From: Claveliimonas bilis
GTDB taxonomy: Bacteria; Bacillota; Clostridia; Lachnospirales; Lachnospiraceae
Length of the DNA stretch: 64,000 bases
Direction: 5' to 3'
Assembly (NCBI RefSeq): GCF_020892095.1
Contig: NZ_AP024845.1
Span: forward strand, 2,480,001-2,544,000
A model generated the notes under the pieces. That model made no database searches. It had not been told where the DNA came from and saw nothing but the letters and a program-made list of their open reading frames with translations. Positions 25,336-33,087 of the stretch are shown here, in pieces. Within the stretch, counting starts at the first letter, position 1. The number at the start of each line of letters is the position of its first letter. A program made the position numbers and the translations under genes.

Positions 25336-25644
25336 TCAATCATAATTGATAGTAGTGGTATAGAATGGCTCGTATCCGTTGTGAAAAGACCATTTAGAGT
25401 AGTATAGATTGATTGTAAGGATAGTGGGAGTTCCGTTGATTTGATTATGTTCTGCTTCGATTTCCGCTACCACTTCATCAGTATTCCAGTATTGATATAC
25501 GATAACTTGTAATTCGGTATCACGATTAGCCCTATTACTGAATGACATACTGTTAAATACAAGATAATCGGGCAAGCTAATGTAAGAGAGAACGCCTGCA
25601 AGCAAGATTAGAATAATAGTGACAAATAATAATTTCTTTTTCAT
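25336..25644 (-). CDS. Small exported or membrane-anchored protein, unknown
   Basis: 102 residues: an N-terminal hydrophobic segment (about 4-24, LLFVTIILILLAGVLSYI) serving as signal or anchor, then a hydrophilic part with MSFSNRANRDTELQVIVYQYW and paired aromatic strands. No family recognised. gaggt precedes the ATG on the minus strand. It is divergent from the small Xre gene, with two palindromes in the shared upstream region, which suggests joint regulation. Confidence 0.7.
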   Translation of the reverse strand: MKKKLLFVTIILILLAGVLSYISLPDYLVFNSMSFSNRANRDTELQVIVYQYWNTDEVVAEIEAEHNQINGTPTILTINLYYSKWSFHNGYEPFYTTTINYD

Positions 25645-25662
25645 TTTGACATACCTCTGTTT

Positions 25663-25690
25663 CTATATAGTTATAAGGATAACTATATAG
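25663..25690. promoter_or_regulatory. Perfect 12-bp inverted repeat, candidate operator 1
   Basis: ctatatagttat-aagg-ataactatatag, 28 nt, in the divergent region between the small exported protein (start 25644) and the Xre gene (start 25758). Every base of the two arms is complementary. Confidence 0.7.
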
Positions 25691-25694
25691 TACC

Positions 25695-25708
25695 TCACTA
25701 TATAGTGA
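25695..25708. promoter_or_regulatory. Palindrome, candidate operator 2
   Basis: tcactatatagtga, a perfect 14-bp palindrome. It shares the actatatag core with operator 1, consistent with two sites for one dimeric regulator. Confidence 0.65.
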
Positions 25709-25757
25709 ATTACTACATAAAGATTTATTGAATATACTTTTATGTAGAGGTGAGGAA

Positions 25758-25973
25758 ATGAAGTACGGACATTTAGAACTTCACATAGAGGAACTGCTGA
25801 AAGAAAAAGGAATTAGTAAGAATACCATTTGTAAGGAATTGGATATACCGAGGTCTAACTTTAATCGTTATTGCAGAAATGAATTTCAAAGATTAGACGC
25901 ACAACTAATCTGTAAACTGTGCAGTTACTTGGATTGTGGAATAGAAGAATTGATAGAGTATGTGAAAGAATGA
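25758..25973 (+). CDS. Small Xre-family HTH regulator
   Basis: 71 residues, essentially one Cro/C1-type helix-turn-helix domain: IEELLKEKGISKNTICKELDIPRSNFNRYC then LDAQLICKLCSYLDCGIEELIEY. This is the common short Xre repressor of mobile and accessory loci in Firmicutes. ATG 25758 follows gaggtgagg. It probably binds the palindromes just upstream and so controls itself and the divergent gene (inference). Confidence 0.85.
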   Translation: MKYGHLELHIEELLKEKGISKNTICKELDIPRSNFNRYCRNEFQRLDAQLICKLCSYLDCGIEELIEYVKE

Positions 25974-25974
25974 G

Positions 25975-26010
25975 AGCCTGTCGGATTGGAGAAAATTCGT
26001 ATAGGCTTTT
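25975..26010 (+). terminator. Terminator of the Xre gene and intron target
   Basis: agcctgtcgg... pairs imperfectly with ...cgtataggct, followed by TTTTGTT. The group II intron begins immediately after this T tract, as expected for group IIC introns. Confidence 0.65.
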
Positions 26011-26664
26011 GTTGTGTCAAGAAATAGAGAAAATGTAGTGAGGTCAAGGAACAAGGCGAAGCCGATACGCCGTAGGGCAGTCCTTGACGGAACGAACACA
26101 GCCAACAGAACCATGATACAGCAGAGGACTTGAAAGGTCAGAAACCTTGCAAGTCCTCTTGTCGTATGACGGGCATGCCGTCAGTCTGTGGTGAAAGTCC
26201 ACAAGGGGCGTAGTTGCCAACGAACCCCATAGCGACTCCCAAGGTTTACATCGTGAGATGTGGGCGAGAAGAAGGGATAGCGAAATCGTAGCCTGACGAA
26301 CAGAAACCTGATATAAGGCGTACATGGCGGATAAGCTGACTACAGACAGTGAAGTCCAAAAGGCAACCGTAACCCATGTGCGTAGATCAGGCAGGTAGAT
26401 GAGGAAAGACTGGCAGGCTTATCCCGTGAGGTCTCACAGGCTGTGAAACCCGCAGTAGTAACAACGAACTGTGAGAAGTCAGCAGAGGCCGTAGTAGGCA
26501 AAGCCCTGGAATGGGAAGTGCTGAAGGGCTGAACAATGTAACCGTGTAATCAAATGTATGCTCCATGGAATACCTGACGGCAGGAGGGGCGAAACGTAAA
26601 TGAGCAGGTACTGCACAACCTAGGGCAAATCCATGGAAACGGAAAGGAGAAAGCACACAAGGCA

Positions 26665-27948
26665 ATGTCAGAACTGTTGGAAAAGATACTGTCCAAAGAT
26701 AACATGAACACTGCATACAAAAGAGTCTGTGCCAATAAGGGCGCAGGAGGGGTGGATGAGGTAACAGTCGAAGAACTTGGCGATTATATCAAAGAGAATT
26801 GGGAAAGTATCAGGAATCAAATCAGGAACAGGGAGTACAAGCCCCAGCCAGTCAGGAGAGTGGAGATCCCTAAGCCAAACGGCGGAATGAGAAAACTGGG
26901 AATCCCAACTGTAATGGATCGGGTAATCCAGCAAGGCATCGTGCAGGTGATAAGCCCCATGTGTGAGCCTTTGTTTTCGGAATGGAGCTACGGCTTCAGA
27001 CCGAACCGGAGCTGTGAAATGGCAATCAGACAGCTGCTTGTATACCTAAACGAGGGATATGAGTGGATAGTAGATATCGACTTGGAGAAATTTTTCGATA
27101 ACGTACCGCAGGACAAGTTGATGAGTCTGGTTCACAAGATTATCAACGATGGCGATACAGAATCCTTAATTCGCAAGTATCTAAAAGCAGGAGTTATGAC
27201 GCCACAGGGATACGAGGAAACCAAACTCGGAACCCCACAGGGCGGAAATCTATCACCATTGCTGTCAAACATCATGCTGAATGAATTGGATAAGGAACTG
27301 GAGAGGAGAGGACTCCGGTTCACAAGATACGCAGATGACTGTGTCATAGCGGTCAAAAGCGAATCGAGTGCCAAAAGAGTGATGCGGACGGTATCAGACT
27401 GGATACAGAGGAAACTGGGGTTAAAGGTCAATATGACCAAAACGCACATCACAAGACCATCAAAGTTGAAGTATCTTGGATTTGGATTCTACAAGGACAG
27501 TAAGACAAAAGAATGGAAATGCAGACCCCATCAGGACTCTGTGAAGAAGTTTAAAGACAGACTGAAAGAACTGACCTGTAGAAAAATGCCGGGGACAGTC
27601 ACGAGCAAGATTGAGAAAATCAATCAGGCGACAAGAGGATGGATTAATTACTATGCCCTTGGTTCCATGAAAACAGCGATGATAAAGATAGACGCACATT
27701 TAAGAACAAGAATCAGAGTTATCATCTGGAAACAGTGGAAAGTGCCGAAGAAACGGCAATGGGGACTGCAGAAACTTGGAATCGGAAAAGACCTTGCAAG
27801 ACTGACAGCGTATTGTGGAGACCGCTATTACTGGGTAGTGACTAAGACATGCGTTGTCAGGGCAATCTCTAAAGAAGTATTAGCCAGAGCAGGGCTTGTA
27901 AGCTGTTTTGACTATTACAATGAGCGACATGCTTTGAAGTTACGTTGA
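26665..27948 (+). CDS. ltrA: Group II intron reverse transcriptase/maturase
   Basis: 427 residues. RT fingers and palm: KPQPVRRVEIPKPNGG, first catalytic Asp in IVDIDLEKFFD (~137), GTPQGGNLSPLLSN, YADD at 222-225, then the thumb/X maturase region (WKQWKVPKKRQ, GWINYYALGSMK) and a short C-terminus with no HNH endonuclease. It reads very like the E. rectale class IIC maturase (MarathonRT). It aids splicing of its own intron and reverse-transcribes it during mobility. All motifs are intact, so it may be active. The stop codon abuts domain V. Confidence 0.95.
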   Translation: MSELLEKILSKDNMNTAYKRVCANKGAGGVDEVTVEELGDYIKENWESIRNQIRNREYKPQPVRRVEIPKPNGGMRKLGIPTVMDRVIQQGIVQVISPMCEPLFSEWSYGFRPNRSCEMAIRQLLVYLNEGYEWIVDIDLEKFFDNVPQDKLMSLVHKIINDGDTESLIRKYLKAGVMTPQGYEETKLGTPQGGNLSPLLSNIMLNELDKELERRGLRFTRYADDCVIAVKSESSAKRVMRTVSDWIQRKLGLKVNMTKTHITRPSKLKYLGFGFYKDSKTKEWKCRPHQDSVKKFKDRLKELTCRKMPGTVTSKIEKINQATRGWINYYALGSMKTAMIKIDAHLRTRIRVIIWKQWKVPKKRQWGLQKLGIGKDLARLTAYCGDRYYWVVTKTCVVRAISKEVLARAGLVSCFDYYNERHALKLR

Positions 27949-28016
27949 ACCGCCGTATGCCGAACGGCATGTACGGTGGTGTGAGAGGGGAGAGAAAATC
28001 TCCCCTACTCGATTAT
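27948..28016 (+). ncRNA. Group II intron domains V and VI
   Basis: Domain V is a ~34-nt hairpin with a CGC-like catalytic triad in its 5' strand, as in class C introns. Domain VI is gag-a-gggga...tcccc-t-A-ctc with the branch-point A at 28007 bulged between two helices. Confidence 0.8.
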
Positions 28017-28023
28017 AAATATA

Positions 28024-28052
28024 TTGACATTAAATATTACATATGTAATAAT
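28024..28052 (+). promoter_or_regulatory. BlaI-type promoter/operator of the membrane-protein pair
   Basis: TTGACA (28024-28029), 17-nt spacer, AATAAT (28047-28052). The 16-bp palindrome TATTACATATGTAATA (28035-28050) fills the spacer and part of the -10 box. Its core TTACATATGTAA is identical to that before blaI and fits the TACA-N2-TGTA pattern bound by BlaI/MecI repressors. Confidence 0.8.
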
Positions 28053-28107
28053 TAGAAACAAAATATAACACTTTAAAAAGGAGGACGCTGTAAAAAGGAG
28101 GAATAAC

Positions 28108-28491
28108 ATGGACGAAATATCAAATGCAAACGAAATCATTTGGCTATTTCTGGGAACGGTACTGTACTATTTGCTTACCGCTGCATTTTCTTTGGGAATA
28201 TGGGCGGAAAGTGAAAGGATATCAAAGATTTTCTATTTGGCAAATGTTTTGTCAGCCGCTGTCATTTCATTTTGTAATGTTGAAATTGCTTTTGTTTCTG
28301 CTGCATATGAGCCTGAGTTTTTAAAAATTTTAGCCTATGGAAAAGCGTTCACCATACTGGAGGTTATTCTGCTTTGCGGAAGCATGATATTTCAAAAACG
28401 AAAGCACAAAATACTGCGGAATATATTGCTTAATATTTCAACGATAGGCGGTTTGGCTTTGTTTACTTATCTGATGCAGATGAAATATTAG
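28108..28491 (+). CDS. Four-TM membrane protein, BlaI-regulon candidate
   Basis: 127 residues with four hydrophobic segments (about 10-30, 42-65, 74-95 and 103-122) and almost no soluble part. No family recognised. A doubled ribosome-site sequence (aaaaaggagga occurs twice) precedes the ATG. It lies 56 nt downstream of a promoter occluded by a BlaI-like palindrome and 33 nt before another membrane-protein gene, so both are likely induced with blaR1-blaI. A role in the response to cell-wall antibiotics is inference. Confidence 0.75.
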   Translation: MDEISNANEIIWLFLGTVLYYLLTAAFSLGIWAESERISKIFYLANVLSAAVISFCNVEIAFVSAAYEPEFLKILAYGKAFTILEVILLCGSMIFQKRKHKILRNILLNISTIGGLALFTYLMQMKY

Positions 28492-28524
28492 ACAAGATCA
28501 GATTGAAAAGGAGGGTATTCGGAT

Positions 28525-29406
28525 ATGCTGGATCAAAATTTGAAAGATCAGATTCAATATGCTTATAAACGGATGAAACATGGAAGAATAAAGGGATTTC
28601 TGCTGTGTTGGGTTATTTATGTATTCATGGGCGGAATTGTCAGCCTGTTCCTTGGAAATCCCTTTCCGCATAAGGAAAGTGTTTTCTTTTTTTCGATATG
28701 GGATCCTGGCTGGATCTATACATGGGCAGATACACGTCCCTATCTGTTAGTGATTTTTACCGCTGTAGGAATTGTTTTGTCGTTTATAGGATTGTCCGGT
28801 ATGATCCTGAGGGATTTGGCAAAGATCGATCAAGTCATCCTTCAGCAGTGTGATGCGGAAACCTATCTGAAGGCAATGGAATACGGGGTAGCTTATGGAA
28901 AAAGTCTTAAATGCAAGGGTTTTCAAACATCCGTTTTTATGATACTGCAGCAGAGATTGGCTACAGCGCTGATCGTCAATGGAAAATTGGAAGAAAGCAG
29001 ACAGTTTTTAACGGAAGAATGGATTGGAAAGAAGAGCAGCAGACTATATAAGAAGATAGTTATGAATCTGGACCTTGCCGAGGCCTATCACCATGGGGAC
29101 GCTGGTAAATTTAATGAACTGTTTCAAAATGCGGATCTCGCATTTAAAAAGAATAAACTATTTGCTGCCGAGCAAATGTTTCTGGAACAGAAATATGAGC
29201 AGACGGCAGCATTTCTAAAAACATATAAAGCAAAGAACCCTTATAATGAAGTGTTAAGGAAGTATCTGCTGGGTATGTGTTTTGATAAAACAGGAGAGCA
29301 GCAAATGGCAGAAGACTGTATGCAGTTTGTAGCGGCTCGCGGGAATACGATGCCCTGCCGGAAGAGGGCGCAGGAATGGATCTTAGCCAATGTGCCAAAG
29401 GTTTAA
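28525..29406 (+). CDS. Membrane protein with TPR-like cytosolic domain, unknown
   Basis: 293 residues. Two membrane segments at ~24-42 and ~73-95 flank a short outside loop with WDPGWIYTWADTRP. Residues ~105-290 are helical and read like repeated antiparallel helix pairs (ATALIVNGKLEESRQFL, NLDLAEAYHHGDAGKFNELF, AEQMFLEQKYEQTAAFL, YLLGMCFDKTGEQQMAEDCM), the pattern of tetratricopeptide repeats. No enzyme motif. Second gene after the BlaI-type operator; its last 24 nt overlap the 3' end of blaR1 convergently. Confidence 0.8.
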   Translation: MLDQNLKDQIQYAYKRMKHGRIKGFLLCWVIYVFMGGIVSLFLGNPFPHKESVFFFSIWDPGWIYTWADTRPYLLVIFTAVGIVLSFIGLSGMILRDLAKIDQVILQQCDAETYLKAMEYGVAYGKSLKCKGFQTSVFMILQQRLATALIVNGKLEESRQFLTEEWIGKKSSRLYKKIVMNLDLAEAYHHGDAGKFNELFQNADLAFKKNKLFAAEQMFLEQKYEQTAAFLKTYKAKNPYNEVLRKYLLGMCFDKTGEQQMAEDCMQFVAARGNTMPCRKRAQEWILANVPKV

Positions 29407-31176
29407 GTCGGAGAGAATGGATAGAGTGATTTCTGCAGCGCTGCTTCCGGCAGCATTGTTTTCTGACTGAATATTAGTGGCAAAGAAATAGGTATTTTCC
29501 GGCGTTTCAGCGAAACCGATAAACCAGCCGCTGATGTCCTGCCCGTCTACATTTCCGGTTCCTGTTTTGCCATAAAGAGTTCCGGCAGGAGAAGAAGAAA
29601 GCCGGAGGCTGTCTTTTACAGCCTGTATATTTTCAGGATCAAAACCAAAGGTGTTATGGTAAAAGGCGTTCAACAATTCGACCTGCTCTACAGGAGATAT
29701 TTTCAGAGCGGATTCCAGCCAATAGGATGAAATATCACTTCCGATCGTTTCATTTCCGTATCCGACTCTCCGTATGTAGGATTGAATGGTCTCCCTGCCC
29801 ATCTGATTATCGAGAGTCTCAAAATACCAATTGACAGAACCGGACATTGCTGTTTGCAGGGTCTGATCCTGTTCCCAGGCATCAAAAGGATAATCCTTAT
29901 GATCCCATGCAAGCAGAGATTGATCTGGTGTGATAATGCCTTCTTCAAGGGCAAACAGCGCATCATAAACTTTGTAGGTCGAATTTGGAGCTGTCCGTGT
30001 TGCAGCCATATCCATATTGTAAATGCTCCATTGATCGCCGGTTAAATTGTACAGAACAAAACTTCCGTCATACTGTTCAAAATAGTCAGATAGATCTAAC
30101 TCCGATATGCGTTCTCCGGAAGTATCCCACTGATACTGATCATCGGCCGCTGCATAGGAGGACAGCACAGGGGTAATGCCGACAAAAAGTGCAGCTGTGA
30201 AAGCGAAAAGAACCATACTCTGCAACCTTTTGGAAGAAGAGGGCTTTTTGTAAGCTGCAATGTTGCGAATCCGCTGTTCCAACTGTTTTATTGTCCCGCC
30301 CAGGCTGCTTGAAAAAGGAAAAGGAGAAAGGGAGATCTTCTCCGCAAAATTGATTAGTGTATAACCGTAATCCTGATAAGAATCCGCATGCAGCATATTT
30401 AATACGGCGCTGTCACAGGCAACCTCACGGTCATTTCTCATTGCTCTTGCAGCAAGCCAGATAAGCGGATTGAACCAGTAGAAAATCTGGGCCGCCAGGA
30501 ACAGAGCATTCGACAGATTATCTTTATGCCGATAGTGCTGTAATTCATGTAGCAGCATGTAACGTATCTTTTCGGGCTCATAATCCGTGATCAGGCGGAT
30601 GGGGAGATAAATGCGCGGTCTGATCCATCCGGTGATGACAGGAGACTTCAAAAAAGCAGTACTGTAAATCGGAATCGCTCTGGTTATGTGCAGTTCTTCC
30701 AGGCAGCTTTTATACAGTTTTCGCACTTCATGATTTTGCAGAGGCAGCGCAGATTTTTTTATTCTGTACAGGCTAAGGGAAGAGCGGAGAACCAGTAGAA
30801 TCATTGCCAGAATGCCGATGATCCAGATTCCAAAGAGTATCGTTCCGACCACAGAAGGAATCCTGCTGCTGACAGACACAGTAAAGTCATTCATCCACCC
30901 GGAGGCTGTTTCAGGTGAAGTGAATGTATCTGCAGCAGCAACAGTATTGTTGAAGGGGGCGGTTCTATCATTAAAGTCCATAAACCATGAAAATATCCGA
31001 TCGGACCGGACTGGAAGGAAGGGAACCGCCATCAGGCACAGGGGCAGAAACCACAGATTGTATTGTGTCCGGCTGGTTAAGCGGGATTTCCATATTTTTT
31101 TCAATAAGAATAAAATACCGATCATGCCGCTGATCAATACATTACAGATGAAAAAACGTATGATAAAGTCAGTCAT
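29383..31176 (-). CDS. blaR1: BlaR1-type beta-lactam sensor-transducer
   Basis: 597 residues. Residues 1-~340 form the M56 membrane metalloprotease with HELQH (210-214) and about four membrane segments; residues ~345-597 form an extracellular class D-like penicillin-binding domain with Ser399-x-x-Lys402 (STYK), SVN (447-449) and KTG (537-539). In the known mechanism acylation of the serine activates the protease and leads to loss of BlaI. Every key residue is present. It follows blaI by 12 nt. No beta-lactamase or PBP gene is adjacent; the convergent membrane-protein pair takes that place. Confidence 0.93.
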   Translation of the reverse strand: MTDFIIRFFICNVLISGMIGILFLLKKIWKSRLTSRTQYNLWFLPLCLMAVPFLPVRSDRIFSWFMDFNDRTAPFNNTVAAADTFTSPETASGWMNDFTVSVSSRIPSVVGTILFGIWIIGILAMILLVLRSSLSLYRIKKSALPLQNHEVRKLYKSCLEELHITRAIPIYSTAFLKSPVITGWIRPRIYLPIRLITDYEPEKIRYMLLHELQHYRHKDNLSNALFLAAQIFYWFNPLIWLAARAMRNDREVACDSAVLNMLHADSYQDYGYTLINFAEKISLSPFPFSSSLGGTIKQLEQRIRNIAAYKKPSSSKRLQSMVLFAFTAALFVGITPVLSSYAAADDQYQWDTSGERISELDLSDYFEQYDGSFVLYNLTGDQWSIYNMDMAATRTAPNSTYKVYDALFALEEGIITPDQSLLAWDHKDYPFDAWEQDQTLQTAMSGSVNWYFETLDNQMGRETIQSYIRRVGYGNETIGSDISSYWLESALKISPVEQVELLNAFYHNTFGFDPENIQAVKDSLRLSSSPAGTLYGKTGTGNVDGQDISGWFIGFAETPENTYFFATNIQSENNAAGSSAAEITLSILSDLNLWHIG

Positions 31177-31188
31177 AAAACCTTCTCC

Positions 31189-31563
31189 TTAATCAGAGTT
31201 TTTGGACAGGATGGAACGTAAATTGCAAAGTTCTGTTTCTGACAGTTGGTTGTTTTCCAAATATGACGAGAGCATTGTACTGATATTTCCGTCATAGAAA
31301 CGGTTCAGGAACGAATTGCTCTGTTGATTGATATATTCGTTTTCTTCTACGAGAGGGGTATAAACAAATACACGACCCTGTTTTTCGTAAGTCAAAGCGC
31401 CCTTTGTCACAAGACGTTTTATAAGCGTCTGGATTGTTTTCGCACTCCATGAAGTAGTCTTCAGTAGGCGATCTGTTATTTCATTTGTGCTGATAGGGGC
31501 AAATTTCCATACTATTTTCATAACTTCAAACTCAGCTTCAGAGATCTGTGGTAATACAGACAT
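31189..31563 (-). CDS. blaI: BlaI/MecI-family repressor
   Basis: 124 residues: winged helix (AEFEVMKIVWKFAPISTNEIT; WSAKTIQTLIKRLVTKGAL) and a C-terminal dimerisation region. The family's proteolysis site lies in the region following residue ~95. It should bind TACA-N2-TGTA palindromes such as those at 31584-31595 and 28035-28050. First gene of the blaI-blaR1 operon; ggagg precedes ATG 31563. Confidence 0.93.
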   Translation of the reverse strand: MSVLPQISEAEFEVMKIVWKFAPISTNEITDRLLKTTSWSAKTIQTLIKRLVTKGALTYEKQGRVFVYTPLVEENEYINQQSNSFLNRFYDGNISTMLSSYLENNQLSETELCNLRSILSKNSD

Positions 31564-31583
31564 AATTATTCCTCCTATGAATC

Positions 31584-31595
31584 TTACATATGTAA
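31584..31595. promoter_or_regulatory. BlaI-type operator before blaI
   Basis: TTACATATGTAA, a perfect 12-bp palindrome 8 nt downstream of the -10 box of the blaI promoter, thus over the transcription start. Identical to the core at 28037-28048. Confidence 0.82.
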
Positions 31596-31602
31596 TAAAA
31601 AT

Positions 31603-31631
31603 ATTATAGTACGTTCCAGTGTGTTAGTCAA
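31603..31631 (-). promoter_or_regulatory. Promoter of blaI-blaR1
   Basis: Minus strand TTGACT (31631-31626), 17-nt spacer, TATAAT (31608-31603). Confidence 0.82.
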
Positions 31632-31673
31632 ATCAATGAAGATGCGGATGGCTGGGGCAAAACTTATAAAGTG

Positions 31674-31702
31674 TTGAGAAGAAAGAAAAATGATAGTATT
31701 AT
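31674..31702 (+). promoter_or_regulatory. Promoter of alkA-ogt
   Basis: TTGAGA (31674-31679), 17-nt spacer, TATTAT (31697-31702), divergent from the blaI promoter. Confidence 0.6.
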
Positions 31703-31745
31703 TTTAATAAATAGGAAAAATACAGAAGAAAAAGGAGGAACACCG

Positions 31746-32384
31746 TTGTACTTCTCATATGGCAAAACCGAAGTAGAATACCTGAAAGGCAGAGATAAAA
31801 TCTTAGGTGAGATCATAGATAAAATCGGCCCCATTGAGCGCAAAGTGGATACGGATTTATTTTCATCTGTTGTCCATCACATTATCGGACAGCAGATTTC
31901 CACAAAAGCCCAGGAGACGATCTGGAGACGAATGCAGGAAGGGCTTGGCAGCATCCAGGCAGAAAACATTGCAGCGGCAGATGTTTCCGACCTGCAGTCT
32001 TTTGGGATCACATTCCGTAAAGCGGAATATATCAAAGATTTTGCAAAAAAGGTGGAGAGCGGGGAGTTTGATCTGGACAGCATTTCCCATATGTCTGATG
32101 AGGAGTCAGTCAGGCAGCTGGCGTCTCTGAAAGGGATCGGTGTATGGACGGCTGAAATGATCCTTTTGTTCTGCCTCCAGCGCCCCGATATTTTCAGTTA
32201 TGATGATCTGGCGATCCAGAGGGGGCTGAGAATGGTCTATCATCACAGAAAAATAGATAGGAAGCTATTTGAAAAATACCGCAGACGATTCAGCCCCTGC
32301 TGCAGCGTTGCAAGTCTTTACCTCTGGGCTGTGGCAGGAGGCGCCATCCCCGGTATGAAGGATTATGCGCCAAAAAAGAAATGA
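31746..32384 (+). CDS. alkA: AlkA-type DNA-3-methyladenine glycosylase II
   Basis: HhH-GPD superfamily base-excision glycosylase of 212 residues. The catalytic region is LKGIGVWTAEMILL followed by the aspartate in FSYDDLAIQRGL; no FeS-cluster cysteines follow. TTG 31746 is chosen as start because aaggagg lies 7 nt before it; an ATG further upstream at 31671 lacks a ribosome site. It ends 19 nt before ogt, an alkylation-repair operon. The short form lacks the N-terminal beta domain of E. coli AlkA. Confidence 0.88.
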   Translation: MYFSYGKTEVEYLKGRDKILGEIIDKIGPIERKVDTDLFSSVVHHIIGQQISTKAQETIWRRMQEGLGSIQAENIAAADVSDLQSFGITFRKAEYIKDFAKKVESGEFDLDSISHMSDEESVRQLASLKGIGVWTAEMILLFCLQRPDIFSYDDLAIQRGLRMVYHHRKIDRKLFEKYRRRFSPCCSVASLYLWAVAGGAIPGMKDYAPKKK

Positions 32385-32403
32385 CAGGAAATGGAGGGAT
32401 CAT

Positions 32404-32937
32404 ATGCAGTACATCAGTCATTACAGATCACCGCTGGGTGACATTCTTCTGGCGGCAGACCAAAGCTGCCTGACAGGATTGTGGTTTGAGGGGCAGAAAT
32501 ATTTTGCCCTTCATCTGGATAAAGAGCGGGAAGAAAAAGAAATTCCGGTCTTTGAGAAAACGAAGCAGTGGCTTGATCTTTACTTTTCAGGGAAAGAGCC
32601 TGACTTCACAGTGCCCCTTCGGTTCATTGGGACGGACTTCCAGAAGGAAGTATGGGAGATCCTTTGTTCCATTCCCTATGGACAGACCATGACTTATGGG
32701 GAAATTGCAGGAAAGCTTGCTGAAAAAAGAGGGAAAAAGAGCATGTCGGCCCAGGCGGTAGGCGGCGCTGTGGGACATAATAAAATTTCTATTCTTGTTC
32801 CCTGCCACCGGGTTGTGGGAAGCGACGGCAGCCTGACAGGATATGCAGGCGGGATTGAGAAAAAAGTGAAACTGCTGACATTGGAGAAGGCGGACATGAA
32901 GTCTTTCTTCCTTACCAAAAAAGGAACGGCGCTGTAA
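32404..32937 (+). CDS. ogt: Methylated-DNA--protein-cysteine methyltransferase
   Basis: 177-residue suicide repair enzyme that transfers the methyl group of O6-methylguanine to Cys134 in VPCHRVVGSDG. The helix-turn-helix (TYGEIAGKLAEKRG) and Asn-hinge (GHNKI) are present. ATG 32404 follows ggagg. Works beside alkA on different alkyl lesions. Confidence 0.95.
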   Translation: MQYISHYRSPLGDILLAADQSCLTGLWFEGQKYFALHLDKEREEKEIPVFEKTKQWLDLYFSGKEPDFTVPLRFIGTDFQKEVWEILCSIPYGQTMTYGEIAGKLAEKRGKKSMSAQAVGGAVGHNKISILVPCHRVVGSDGSLTGYAGGIEKKVKLLTLEKADMKSFFLTKKGTAL

Positions 32938-32949
32938 GCGCCGTTTTCT

Positions 32950-32975
32950 CATTTAATAGGAAATTTTGTTCCCTA
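32950..32975 (+). repeat. Possible solo 5' hairpin of the dispersed element
   Basis: atttaataggaaatt...ttccct matches the 5' hairpin of copy B for about 15 nt and then diverges, without the GC-rich core. Directly after ogt. Could be a truncated copy or coincidence. Confidence 0.35.
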
Positions 32976-33087
32976 AGGCTATGGCAGAAAAATAGTTTAA
33001 AAATTGTTTAAGAAATCCCGGAGTGATGTTTAGGATAATGTGCTACTGTCTAATATGTAAAAATAGAAACAGGAGGCAAAAGAAACG

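Larger units (their letters stand above)
26014..28016 (+). mobile_element. Group II intron, class C type, apparently complete
   Basis: A ~2.0-kb retroelement: 5' ribozyme domains (~26014-26664), reverse transcriptase ORF, then domains V and VI (~27948-28013). The likely 5' end is gtgtc at 26014, directly behind a terminator T tract. Domain V has accgccgtatgcc-gaac-ggcatgtacggtggt and domain VI carries a bulged A at 28007; the 3' end falls at 28013-28016 (ending AT). The RT has no endonuclease domain, also typical of class C. Exact ends to within a few bases are uncertain. Confidence 0.85.

Noticed and set aside
28078-28089. Identical 12-mer aaggaggacgct here and at 55108-55119
   Set aside because: Mostly ribosome-site sequence plus a few bases; many 12-mers recur by chance, and there is no complementary 5' arm here.
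32938-33087. Possible yybP-ykoY (Mn2+) riboswitch before the P-type ATPase, suggested by its relatives
   Set aside because: Only 150 nt, without the conserved riboswitch core; no strong hairpin or terminator is seen.
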